This document shows, one piece after another, positions 6,188 through 14,514 of a stretch of DNA of 14,877 bases. Source of the DNA: Pseudomonadota bacterium. GTDB taxonomy: Bacteria > Pseudomonadota > Gammaproteobacteria > Burkholderiales > Rhodocyclaceae. Both the position numbers and the translations under genes were made by a program. The stretch is from contig JAEWVQ010000332.1 in NCBI GenBank assembly GCA_023459095.1, positions 1-14,877 on the forward strand, read 5' to 3'. The notes under the pieces were generated by a model, which saw nothing but the letters and a program-made list of their open reading frames with translations, was not told the DNA's origin and made no database searches. The first letter of the stretch is position 1. Each line of letters starts with the position of its first letter.

Positions 6188-6192
6188 CCCGT

Positions 6193-6197
6193 CCTCC
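6193..6197 (-). promoter_or_regulatory. ribosome binding site fixing the GTG start of nifO
   Basis: GGAGG within AAGGAGG on the minus strand, five bases before GTG 6187-6185. It argues against the longer ATG start at 6220. Confidence 0.7.
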
Positions 6198-6233
6198 TTG
6201 CTCGTGAGCGGTGCGCGCACCGCGGGTTGCGCG

Positions 6234-6524
6234 TCAGACGCCGGGGCGGGCCACGGTGCCGGTCGCGTTGTATTCCTCGATCAGGTGCAGCGGAATGCCG
6301 GTGAGCGAGCCGGGCGGGTTCAGCGCCTCGCCCAGCTCATCGACGATCGCCGCCTCGATCGGACAGATCTCGGCGCACTGCGGGCGCGCGTAGTCGCCCA
6401 GGCATTCGGTGCAGCGCCCCGGATCGATGGCGAACACGGGCGTGCCGGCGCTGATCGCCCCATTCGGGCACAGCGGTTCGCAGGCGTAGCAGCCCACGCA
6501 GACTTCAGTGATTTCGAGTGCCAT
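6234..6524 (-). CDS. fdxN: 2[4Fe-4S] ferredoxin FdxN
   Basis: A 96-residue bacterial-type ferredoxin with two [4Fe-4S] sites. The first motif is C9-x2-C12-x2-C15-x3-C19-P; the second is C38-x2-C41-x8-C50-x3-C54-P, with the eight-residue insert typical of nif-linked ferredoxins such as FdxN and Rhodobacter ferredoxin I. The protein is cytoplasmic. In Azotobacter FdxN supports NifB-dependent cofactor synthesis, and in phototrophic diazotrophs related proteins carry electrons from Rnf to the Fe protein. Both jobs fit here, since nifB is directly upstream (69-base gap) and rnf genes lie at the other end of the window. The ribosome site is weak (GAGA, seven bases before the ATG). The C-terminal 35 residues after the clusters are variable in the family. 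Confidence 0.92.
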   Translation of the reverse strand: MALEITEVCVGCYACEPLCPNGAISAGTPVFAIDPGRCTECLGDYARPQCAEICPIEAAIVDELGEALNPPGSLTGIPLHLIEEYNATGTVARPGV

Positions 6525-6593
6525 GTGCGGTCTCTGGTGTGCGTCGGATCAATACCGGGGCGGGCTTCGCAGCGCGGCGGCCGGGGCGCGCGC

Positions 6594-8102
6594 TCAGGCC
6601 GCGGCCCGGGTGTCGGCGGGAAAGGCGAGCCGGCCGGCGGCGGCGAGTTCGGCGTATACCGCGCGCAGGGCATCGTCGATCGGCGCCATCGCGTGCTCGC
6701 CGTTGGGCTGGATGCCGGCCTTCTCCAGATCGGCCCAGGGCTCGAAGCCGATCTTGCTGGCGAGCAGTACCTCGACCCCTTCCAGGCTCCGGATGATCTG
6801 GCCGAGCACGGTCTCGCCGTCGCCACAGGACGCGTCGCCCGTGCAATACGGTGTGCACTTGCGGTGGGCGAGCAGGCGCTGGCTGACGGGGCCGACCTCG
6901 TACACCAGGAACTCGTGGGCGTGGCCGAAGTGTTCGTTCACCAGGCCGCCGCCCTTGCTCGCCACCGCGATGCGGATGCTGCGGGTGGCGGGCGGCGCGC
7001 CGGCGGTTTCCGGGTCGAACGTCGGATCGAACTTCGGCGCGGCCTTGAGCGCGCGCTTCATCTCCAGTTCGGAGGTGATCGCATCATGGACCTTGGCGCG
7101 CTCGACCATGGCCGCGGCGTAGTCGATGTCCATGGCTTCGATCTTATCGAGGGTGAACTCGGCGCCGCGGTCCTCGCCGAGCAGACCGACCGCGTCGGCG
7201 CGGCACTGGCGGCAATGGCGCATCATCGCCATGTCGCCCGCACAGGCATCCTGCAGGGCTTCGAGTTCGAGCGGCGTCGGTTCGCGCTGGCCCATGATGC
7301 CGTAGTAGGTGCCGTGCTCGGCCTCGGCGATCAGCGGCATCACGTTGTGCAGGAAGGCGCCCTTGGCCTTGACGATCCTGGACACCTCCTTGAGGTGCTC
7401 GTCGTTCACGCCGGGGATCATCACCGAGTTGACCTTCACCAGGATGCCGCGCGCGGTCAGCATCTCCAGCCCCTTCTGCTGCTGTTCGATGAGGATCTTC
7501 GCCCCTTCGACGCCGAAGATGCGTTTGTGTTCCCAGAAGATCCACGGATAGATCTTCGCGCCAATTTCCGGATCGACGCAGTTGATGGTGATCGTGACGT
7601 GGTCGATGTTGTGCTTGGCGAGTTCGTCCACACAGGCCGGCAGCGCCAGGCCGTTGGTCGACACGCACAGCTTGATGTCCGGCGCCTGCTCGGAGAGCTG
7701 GCGGAAGGTCTCGAAGGTGCGCTCGGGATTGGCGAGGGGGTCGCCGGGGCCGGCGATGCCGAGCACCGTCATCTGCGGAATGGCCGCCGCCACCGCGAGC
7801 GTCTTCTTCACCGCCTGGTCCGGCGTCATCACCTCCGAGACCACGCCGGGGCGCGACTCGTTGGAACAGTCGTACTTGCGGTTGCAGTAGTTGCACTGGA
7901 TGTTGCAGGCCGGCGCCACCGCGACGTGCATGCGCGCGAAGTAGTGGTGGGCCTCTTCCGAGTAACAGGGGTGGTCCTGCACCTTGCTGCGGATGTGGTC
8001 GGGGAGGTGGGACAGCGCATCGGGCGCCGTACCGCAACCGCTCGAACTGCAACCGCCACCGGCGGCTGCAGGCGCGGCATTGCTGATAACCGGGAGTTCC
8101 AT
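6594..8102 (-). CDS. nifB: NifB, radical SAM FeMo-cofactor precursor (NifB-co) synthase with NifX-like domain
   Basis: NifB fuses two [4Fe-4S] clusters and inserts carbide from S-adenosylmethionine to make NifB-co, the core of FeMo-cofactor. The 502-residue protein has the radical SAM motif C66-x3-C70-x2-C73 (ACNIQCNYC), further conserved cysteines in the N-terminal part (C18, C23, C46, C79) and an HCRQC motif after the barrel that fits the extra substrate-cluster sites. From about residue 375 (SIRIAVASKGGG) to 490 there is a NifX/NafY-like domain, as in most proteobacterial NifB. AGGTGA precedes the ATG by six bases. It is the first gene of the operon running to draG and has its own sigma-54 promoter and two NifA sites. 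Start and length agree with the family; nothing looks broken. Confidence 0.98.
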   Translation of the reverse strand: MELPVISNAAPAAAGGGCSSSGCGTAPDALSHLPDHIRSKVQDHPCYSEEAHHYFARMHVAVAPACNIQCNYCNRKYDCSNESRPGVVSEVMTPDQAVKKTLAVAAAIPQMTVLGIAGPGDPLANPERTFETFRQLSEQAPDIKLCVSTNGLALPACVDELAKHNIDHVTITINCVDPEIGAKIYPWIFWEHKRIFGVEGAKILIEQQQKGLEMLTARGILVKVNSVMIPGVNDEHLKEVSRIVKAKGAFLHNVMPLIAEAEHGTYYGIMGQREPTPLELEALQDACAGDMAMMRHCRQCRADAVGLLGEDRGAEFTLDKIEAMDIDYAAAMVERAKVHDAITSELEMKRALKAAPKFDPTFDPETAGAPPATRSIRIAVASKGGGLVNEHFGHAHEFLVYEVGPVSQRLLAHRKCTPYCTGDASCGDGETVLGQIIRSLEGVEVLLASKIGFEPWADLEKAGIQPNGEHAMAPIDDALRAVYAELAAAGRLAFPADTRAAA

Positions 8103-8141
8103 GGTCGATCACCTTGGGCTTAGTCTTGCCGGTCTTACTCC

Positions 8142-8157
8142 CGCAAGCCCCGTGCCA
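8142..8157 (-). promoter_or_regulatory. sigma-54 (-24/-12) promoter of the nifB operon
   Basis: On the minus strand TGGCACGGGGCTTGCG matches the consensus TGGCAC-N5-TTGCA at all but the last base, with correct spacing between the -24 GG and the -12 GC. The transcript should begin near 8131, giving a leader of about 28 bases before the nifB ATG at 8102. Two NifA sites lie upstream. Confidence 0.92.
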
Positions 8158-8220
8158 GTCGGCGAGTGGCAGCCAAACCCCTGATCGATAAGGCGCCCCC
8201 CCTGCCCCGCGGCGCCCTTT

Positions 8221-8236
8221 TGTCGGCTACGCCACA
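8221..8236. promoter_or_regulatory. NifA upstream activator site 1 for nifB
   Basis: TGTCGGCTACGCCACA is a perfect TGT-N10-ACA. It lies about 65-80 bp upstream of the nifB -24 element, a normal distance for an activator that loops to sigma-54 polymerase. A loose IHF-like match (8174-8186, two mismatches) lies between site and promoter. Confidence 0.82.
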
Positions 8237-8244
8237 GAGCGTCG

Positions 8245-8260
8245 TGTCCGACTCCGCACA
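8245..8260. promoter_or_regulatory. NifA upstream activator site 2 for nifB
   Basis: TGTCCGACTCCGCACA is a second perfect TGT-N10-ACA, with its centre 24 bp from the first. Two perfect sites this close are very unlikely by chance and point to cooperative NifA binding. Confidence 0.8.
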
Positions 8261-8265
8261 AGACC

Positions 8266-8305
8266 GCGGGCGGCGGGCCTTGCGACATCGCCGCCCGCCG
8301 CCCGC
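8266..8305 (-). terminator. GC-rich hairpin after nifA, possible nifLA terminator
   Basis: GCGGGCGGCGGGC at 8266-8278 pairs perfectly with GCCCGCCGCCCGC at 8293-8305, a 13-bp stem with a 14-base loop, beginning eight bases after the nifA stop codon. On the minus strand it is followed by GGTCTTGTG, so there is only a weak T-run. It could end or weaken nifLA transcription before the nifB control region. Some read-through into nifB is likely. Confidence 0.55.
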
Positions 8306-8312
8306 ACCGCGC

Positions 8313-9846
<1,534 letters not shown>

Positions 9847-9863
<17 letters not shown>

Positions 9864-11415
9864 CGGCCACCTCCGTATCGACGTTGCCGGCGCGGCGCGC
9901 CGGGAAGCTGAGCTTGAGGCGGCAGCCGCCGCCATGGTCGGGGTCGATCTCGAGCACGCCGCGGTGCCGGCTGACGATCTCCTGGGCGAGCGACAGGCCG
10001 ACGCCGCGGCCGGCGGCACGCGCCGTCTTGGTCGAGAAGAAGGGTTCGAACACCTTGATGCGCAGGGCCTCCGGGATACCCGGACCGGTGTCGGTGACCT
10101 CCACGTCGACCCGCCCGTCATGGGTGTGGGTGCGCAGCACCAGACCGCGCTCCTTCCAGCCGCGCACGTTCATCGCCTCGATGGCATTGCCGACGAGCTG
10201 GCGGAACAGCGTGCGCAGCGCGGTAGGGTCGCCCTGCACCGACGGCAGGACGTGGGCCGGATGCCAGTCCACGGTGACCCCGGCGGCGAGCAGCGCATCG
10301 GTCTCGAGCATCAGCACGTCGCGCAGCACCTCGTTGAGGTTGACCGGCCCGCTCGGCGCCGCGGGCTCGGGCGGCATCGCCGCCTGCAGCGTGGCGATGG
10401 CCTGTTCGCCGGCGCGCTGGGCGTCGGACAGCGCATGCGCGAGCGGATCGCTGCCGGCGCCGGGGCCGGCGCGCCGGCGCTGCAGGCCGGCGGCGGCGGC
10501 GATCAGGTTGACCGGGCCCTGGAGCTGGAACACCGCCCCCGACAAGGCCTCGCGCAGGCTCTGGTTGAGCTCGCCCTCGGACAGCATGGCGCGCATCGCG
10601 GCCAGACGCAGCGCTTCCTGCTGGCGCTTGGACGCACTGATGTCGTGCATCACCAGCAGCATGTAGTCGGCGCAGCCGTCGTCGTAGAAGGCATCGGCGC
10701 TGGAATGGCGCTCCTCGAACCAGGACAGCGAGCACGCATACCAGCGTGGCTCGCCGCCGGCGAGGTCGAAGCGCACCTCCTGATTGAGCAGCGCCCGCCG
10801 GGCGGCAACCGCGCGCTCGAAGCTGGCGCCGAGATCGTGGCGCAGGGCGTCGATGACGGCGTGCGCCGGCTCGGCCACCCCCATCTCGGCGACGATGCGC
10901 CGGTACGCCGGATTGTCGAGCACCACGCGCCGGTCGACGTCGAGCAACGCCACCGCGACCGGCGCCACCGACACCACCGATTCGACCAGTTGCTTGTGGT
11001 TGGCGAGCTGGCGGTCGAGGCGGTGGGTCTCGGTGGCGTCCCAGTGCATGCCCAGGTAATGGGTGGGGCGGTCGTCGCGCGCCGCGGTTCGCAGCGGGGT
11101 GACGGTGAGCTCGGCGACATAGGGCTCGCCGTCGCGGCGGCGGTTGAGCAGGCGCCCGGACCACGCCCGCCCGGCCTTCAACGCCCCCCACAACTCCTGG
11201 TACACGGCGCGCGGCGTGGCCTGGTAGGAGAGCAGCGACTGCTTGTGGCCGACCACCTCGTCCGCGGCATAACCGGTGATCGCGCAGAACGCCGGGTTCA
11301 CATAGAGGATGGTGGCGTTTTCGTCGGTGATCGAGATCGCGATCGCCGACTGCTCGACCACGTCATGGAAAATCGCCTCGGTGAGGATGCTGGGCGTGGC
11401 GGCGGATGCGGGCAT
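9847..11415 (-). CDS. nifL: NifL, redox- and nitrogen-sensing anti-activator of NifA
   Basis: NifL holds NifA inactive when oxygen or fixed nitrogen is plentiful. The 522-residue protein has a first PAS domain (about 14-130; NPAFCAITGY and a conserved GxxxxxLLNRRRDG segment), which in known NifL binds FAD as the redox sensor. A second PAS domain (about 141-260), a helical H region (about 270-345) and a GHKL ATP-binding domain follow, with N-box QLVGNAIEAM (407-415), G1 DTGPGIPE (442-449) and G2 GRGVGLSL (469-476). The H region reads FQLQGPVNL with no histidine where a kinase would be phosphorylated, so signalling is by protein contact. GAGG lies five bases before the ATG at 11415; the upstream extension to 11565 crosses the promoter and is not coding. 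NifL is known mainly from gammaproteobacteria and Azoarcus-like betaproteobacteria. Confidence 0.95.
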
Positions 11416-11448
11416 GATGGCCTCGTGCAGTGCGGGATATCGGCACGA

Positions 11449-11464
11449 AGCAAGCGTTGTACCA
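11449..11464 (-). promoter_or_regulatory. sigma-54 (-24/-12) promoter of nifLA
   Basis: On the minus strand TGGTACAACGCTTGCT fits TGGCAC-N5-TTGCA with two changes; the essential GG and GC pairs are present at correct spacing. Transcription would begin near 11438, about 22 bases before the nifL ATG. It suggests that nifLA is itself under an enhancer-binding activator such as NtrC or NifA. Confidence 0.72.
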
Positions 11465-11473
11465 AACCCGACA
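11458..11473. promoter_or_regulatory. TGT-N10-ACA site overlapping the nifL -24 element
   Basis: TGTACCAAACCCGACA is a perfect match to the NifA site pattern and shares seven bases with the -24 side of the nifL promoter. Bound NifA here could block nifL transcription (negative feedback) or act as a distant site for rnfA, about 230 bp away. A chance match cannot be excluded. Confidence 0.4.
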
Positions 11474-11547
11474 ATCGCGCCCGGCGCGCGCCCCGCCGCG
11501 CCAGCGCCGCGCGCCCCGCCCTCATCGCGCCCACGCCCCCGCAGCAG

Positions 11548-11564
11548 CGCACCAGCACGGGGCA
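11548..11564. promoter_or_regulatory. candidate NtrC-binding site upstream of nifLA
   Basis: CGCACC-N5-GGGGCA matches 10 of 12 positions of TGCACC-N5-GGTGCA and lies about 85-100 bp upstream of the nifL -24 element, a usual enhancer distance. NtrC control of nifLA would link the cascade to nitrogen status. The surrounding sequence is GC-rich, so the match is suggestive only. Confidence 0.4.
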
Positions 11565-11595
11565 CGCACGGCGGCCCCGTCCCCCGGGGCCTCTT

Positions 11596-11611
11596 TGTGA
11601 GAATCGCGACA
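11596..11611. promoter_or_regulatory. NifA upstream activator site for rnfA
   Basis: TGTGAGAATCGCGACA is a perfect TGT-N10-ACA, extended by two flanking bases on each side to a TTTGT-N10-ACAAA dyad (11594-11613). It lies about 95-110 bp upstream of the rnfA -24 element. Confidence 0.8.
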
Positions 11612-11676
11612 AACGCCCGGGCGATGACGCACTCGACACAGCCCCGGCGTCGTCATGCGCCGCAACATTTTCCTTT

Positions 11677-11689
11677 TTTCAATGACTTG
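11677..11689 (+). promoter_or_regulatory. candidate IHF-binding site
   Basis: TTTCAATGACTTG fits WATCAA-N4-TTR with one mismatch. It lies in the only AT-rich segment of the region, between the NifA site and the rnfA promoter, where IHF bending usually assists NifA. Confidence 0.5.
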
Positions 11690-11704
11690 CAAGGGCATGC
11701 GGTA

Positions 11705-11720
11705 TGGCACGCGTTCTGCA
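11705..11720 (+). promoter_or_regulatory. sigma-54 (-24/-12) promoter of the rnf operon
   Basis: TGGCACGCGTTCTGCA matches TGGCAC-N5-TTGCA with one change and correct spacing. The expected transcript start is near 11732, 32 bases before the rnfA ATG. This places the rnf genes in the NifA regulon. Confidence 0.88.
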
Positions 11721-11753
11721 AGACGCTAGCCGACCCCCGGTCATGGGGCGAGC

Positions 11754-11758
11754 GAGGA
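11754..11758 (+). promoter_or_regulatory. ribosome binding site fixing the rnfA start
   Basis: GAGGA five bases before ATG 11764. It supports this start over in-frame ATGs at 11704, which overlaps the promoter, and 11758, which overlaps this site. Confidence 0.65.
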
Positions 11759-11763
11759 TGGCG

Positions 11764-12345
11764 ATGAGCGAATGGTTGATGCTGCTGCTGGGAACGGCCC
11801 TGGTGAACAACGTGGTGCTGGTCAAGTTCCTCGGCCTGTGCCCCTTCATGGGGGTGTCGAAGAAGGTCGACAGCGCGATCGGCATGGGCATGGCGACCAC
11901 TTTCGTGCTCACCCTGGCGAGCGCGCTGACCTGGTTGATCGAACACTATCTGCTGCGCCCCTTCGACTTCGGCTACCTGCGCATCCTGTCCTTCATCCTG
12001 GTGATCGCCGCCACCGTGCAGTTCGTCGAGATGGTGGTGAAGAAGACCGCTCCCGAGCTGTACCGGGTGCTCGGCATCTATCTGCCGCTGATCACCACCA
12101 ACTGCGCGGTGCTCGGCGTCGCCCTGCTCAATGCCGGCGAGGGCTCGGGCTTCGTGCGCAGCGTGCTGTACGGCATCGGTTCGGCGCTCGGCTTCACCAT
12201 GGTGATGGTGTTGTTCGCCGGCCTGCGCGAGCGCCTCGCGCTGAGCGCGGCGCCCGCGGCCTTCGCCGGTGCGCCGCTCAGCTTCGTCACCGCCGGCCTG
12301 CTGTCGCTCGCCTTCATGGGCTTCGCCGGCCTCACCAACCATTGA
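11764..12345 (+). CDS. rnfA: RnfA, membrane subunit of the Rnf electron transport complex
   Basis: RnfA is an integral membrane subunit of Rnf, the ion-gradient-coupled NADH:ferredoxin oxidoreductase, which in diazotrophs drives electrons uphill toward the Fe protein. The 193-residue product is the standard RnfA length and has six predicted membrane segments. Family blocks are visible: NNVVLVKFLGLCPFMGVS near the N-terminus, YLPLITTNCAVLGVALLN in the middle (both with the conserved cysteine) and GFTMVMVLFAGLRERL. The start at 11764 is chosen because GAGGA lies five bases upstream and because the ATG at 11704 lies inside the sigma-54 promoter. rnfB follows after 41 bases. Promoter and NifA site upstream show nitrogen-fixation control. 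Confidence 0.96.
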   Translation: MSEWLMLLLGTALVNNVVLVKFLGLCPFMGVSKKVDSAIGMGMATTFVLTLASALTWLIEHYLLRPFDFGYLRILSFILVIAATVQFVEMVVKKTAPELYRVLGIYLPLITTNCAVLGVALLNAGEGSGFVRSVLYGIGSALGFTMVMVLFAGLRERLALSAAPAAFAGAPLSFVTAGLLSLAFMGFAGLTNH

Positions 12346-12386
12346 CCACGCGCTGAACACGCAGCGGAACCACAAGGAGGACGAAG

Positions 12387-12914
12387 ATGTTGATCGCGGT
12401 AACGAGCGTCGCCCTGATCGGGGCGTTCTGCGGCGTGGCCCTGGGGGTCGCCGCCCGCCGCTTCCATGTCGAGCCCGACAGCGCGGTGGCCGAAATCGAG
12501 GCCATGCTGCCCGGCTCGCAATGCGGCCAGTGCGGCTTTCCCGGCTGTGCCGGGGCCGCCGCGGCGATCGCCGCGGGCGACGCCCCGGTGACCTGCTGTC
12601 CGCCGGGCGGCAAGGCGCTCGCGCTCGCCCTCGCCGCGAAGCTCGGCGTCAGCATCGACACCTCGGGGATGGACGACGACGGTCCCAAGATCGCCGACGT
12701 CACCGAGGCGCTCTGCATCGGCTGCACCAAGTGCTACAAGTCCTGCCCGACCGACGCCGTGCTCGGCGCGGTCAAGCAGATCCACACCGTGATCCGCGAC
12801 GCCTGCACCGGCTGCGCCAAGTGCGAGGACGTCTGCCCGACCGGCGCGATCGCGCTGGTGCCGGTGCCGGTGACCCCGCAGACCTGGGTCTGGCCCAGGC
12901 CGGCCGCCGCCTGA
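12387..12914 (+). CDS. rnfB: RnfB, iron-sulfur subunit of the Rnf complex
   Basis: RnfB passes electrons inside Rnf and is thought to be the exit site to ferredoxin. The 175-residue protein has an N-terminal membrane anchor (about 2-23), then the RnfB-type [4Fe-4S] domain with C46-x2-C49-x4-C54 and C70/C71. Two further [4Fe-4S] motifs follow: C110-x2-C113-x2-C116-x3-C120-P and C140-x2-C143-x2-C146-x3-C150-P. All twelve ligands for three clusters are present. The start has a very strong ribosome site, AAGGAGGA at 12374-12381, five bases upstream. It is at the short end of the family because the C-terminal tail after the last cluster is brief. rnfC starts 10 bases after the stop. Confidence 0.96.
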   Translation: MLIAVTSVALIGAFCGVALGVAARRFHVEPDSAVAEIEAMLPGSQCGQCGFPGCAGAAAAIAAGDAPVTCCPPGGKALALALAAKLGVSIDTSGMDDDGPKIADVTEALCIGCTKCYKSCPTDAVLGAVKQIHTVIRDACTGCAKCEDVCPTGAIALVPVPVTPQTWVWPRPAAA

Positions 12915-12924
12915 GGACAGCGCC

Positions 12925-14514
12925 ATGGGCTCACCCGCCATTCCGCCGCTCGCCCGCCTCGCCCGCCTGTTCAAACCCTGGGGCGTGCATCCCGAGGGCC
13001 TCAAGCAGCTCACCGCCGACACCAGCGTCGCCCTGGTGCCGCTGCCCGCCCGCCTGGTGCTGCCGCTCAGCCAGCACATCGGCGCGCCGGCGCGCCCCGT
13101 CGTCGTCGCCGGCGAGCGCGTGCTGCGCCACCAGCTCATCGCCGAGGCCCAGGGCGCGATCTCGGCGCCGCTCCACGCGCCGACCTCGGGCACCATCGTC
13201 GGCATCGCCGAGGTGCCCGTGCCGCACCCCTCCGGCCTGCCCGGCGCGGCCATCCTGCTCGAGCCGGACGGCGCCGACGAGGCCCTGCCCACGGTGGCCA
13301 CCGACCCGTTCAGCCTCAGCGGCGCGGAGATCTCGCGCCGGGTCGCCGACGCCGGCATCGTCGGCCTGGGCGGCGCCACCTTCCCGGCGGCGGTCAAGCT
13401 CGGCCTCGGCCAGCGCACCCCCATCCCCACGCTGATCCTCAACGGCGGCGAGTGCGAGCCCTACCTCACCTGCGACGACCGCCTGATGCGCGAGCGCGCC
13501 GACCAGGTGGTCGACGGCGCGCGCATCATCCTGCACGCGATCGGCGGCCGCACGGCGCTGATCGGCGTCGAGGACAACAAGCCGGAAGCGCTCGCCGCAC
13601 TCGCCGCGGCCGCCGCCACCAGCGCCGCGGACGGCCCGGCGATCGAGGTGGTCGCAGTACCGAGCCGCTACCCGATGGGCTCGGAGAAGCAACTCGTCGA
13701 ATGGCTGACCGGCCACGAGATTCCCGCCGGCGGCCGCCCCGCCGACCTCGGCGTGATGGTGCAGAACGTCGGCACCGCGGCCGCCATCCACCGCGCCATC
13801 CGCTACGGCGAACCGCTCACCCGGCGCATCGTCACCGTCTCCGGCGGTGCGGTGCGCACCCCGCGCAACGTCGAGGCGCGCATCGGCACGCCGCTCGCGG
13901 CGCTGCTCGAATTCTGCGGCGGGCTCCAGGACGAGGCCGCGCGCTACGTGCTGGGCGGGCCGATGATGGGCCTGGCGGTGGCCTCGCTCGACATTCCGGT
14001 GATCAAGGGCAGCGGCGGCCTGCTTGCCCTGGTCGCCGGCGAGACCGGCAGCACGGGGGCCGACGACGTCAGCGCCGGCCCCTGCATCCGCTGCGCGGCC
14101 TGCGTCGGCGCCTGCCCGATCGGCCTGATGCCGCTGGAGATGGCCGCGCACATCCGCCTCGGCGACCTCGCCGCCTCGGTCGCTCTCGGCCTCAAGGACT
14201 GCATCGGCTGTGGCAGCTGTTCCTATGTGTGCCCGTCGACGATTCCGCTGGTGCATTACTTCAACCACGCCAAGGGCGAACTCGCCGCGCAGGATCGCGC
14301 GAAGATGAAGCAGGACGCGATCAAGCAGCTCGCCGAGGCGCGTAGCGCGCGCATGGCGCAGGAAGCACGCGAGAAGGCCGAGGCCGCCGCCCGCCGCAAG
14401 GCCGAGCGCGACAAGGCCAAGGCCGAAGCCGCCGCCAAGGCCGCGGCCGCCAAACCCGCGGCCGAACCGGCCGCCGCCGCATCCTCCCCCGCCGCCGCCG
14501 AGAGCCCCGCATGA
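12925..14514 (+). CDS. rnfC: RnfC, NADH- and FMN-binding subunit of the Rnf complex
   Basis: RnfC is the peripheral subunit that oxidises NADH. The 529-residue protein shows the RnfC order: an N-terminal barrel-sandwich domain (ISAPLHAPTSGTI), a complex I 51-kDa-like flavin/NADH domain (GLGGATFPAAVKL and NGGECEPYLTCDDR, residues 173-187), a SLBB-like part, and two [4Fe-4S] motifs, C387-x2-C390-x2-C393-x3-C397-P and C426-x2-C429-x2-C432-x3-C436-P. From about residue 450 a charged alanine/lysine/glutamate helix, probably a coiled coil, leads into an alanine-proline tail of variable type. GAGGA directly at the rnfB stop serves as ribosome site. The stop overlaps the rnfD ATG (ATGA at 14511-14514), so translation is probably coupled. 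Confidence 0.96.
   Translation: MGSPAIPPLARLARLFKPWGVHPEGLKQLTADTSVALVPLPARLVLPLSQHIGAPARPVVVAGERVLRHQLIAEAQGAISAPLHAPTSGTIVGIAEVPVPHPSGLPGAAILLEPDGADEALPTVATDPFSLSGAEISRRVADAGIVGLGGATFPAAVKLGLGQRTPIPTLILNGGECEPYLTCDDRLMRERADQVVDGARIILHAIGGRTALIGVEDNKPEALAALAAAAATSAADGPAIEVVAVPSRYPMGSEKQLVEWLTGHEIPAGGRPADLGVMVQNVGTAAAIHRAIRYGEPLTRRIVTVSGGAVRTPRNVEARIGTPLAALLEFCGGLQDEAARYVLGGPMMGLAVASLDIPVIKGSGGLLALVAGETGSTGADDVSAGPCIRCAACVGACPIGLMPLEMAAHIRLGDLAASVALGLKDCIGCGSCSYVCPSTIPLVHYFNHAKGELAAQDRAKMKQDAIKQLAEARSARMAQEAREKAEAAARRKAERDKAKAEAAAKAAAAKPAAEPAAAASSPAAAESPA

Larger units (their letters stand above)
11416..11763. promoter_or_regulatory. divergent nifL / rnfA control region
   Basis: A 348-base non-coding stretch between the two divergent start codons. 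From left to right it holds the nifL sigma-54 promoter, an overlapping TGT-N10-ACA, a GC-rich stretch (11474-11547) with no clear signal, a candidate NtrC site, a second TGT-N10-ACA, an AT-rich segment with an IHF-like match and the rnfA sigma-54 promoter. A small inverted repeat (11573-11578 with 11586-11591) also lies here. Open frames crossing it lack ribosome sites and are not supported as genes. Confidence 0.8.

Noticed and set aside
4140..8123. A 1327-codon open frame on the + strand opposite the nifB operon
   Set aside because: It lies antisense to six recognised genes in order and its product is a low-complexity run of E, A, G, D, H and R without family motifs. Long antisense frames are expected in sequence with such high GC at third positions.
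11416..11565. A 50-residue N-terminal extension of NifL
   Set aside because: It would cross the nifL sigma-54 promoter and is arginine/alanine-rich with no PAS similarity; ATG 11415 has a ribosome site.
11573..11591. A small inverted repeat followed by TCTTT as a terminator
   Set aside because: No upstream gene on the + strand ends here and the stem is only six base pairs; it was kept only as a note in the control region.
11653..13442. Minus-strand frames opposite rnfA, rnfB and rnfC
   Set aside because: They are antisense to genes with intact cysteine and membrane motifs; their products are glutamine/histidine/arginine-rich and unlike known proteins.
14380..14511. Alanine/lysine-rich repeats at the end of rnfC as a DNA repeat
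   Set aside because: It is a coding low-complexity tail normal for RnfC, with no exact tandem unit.
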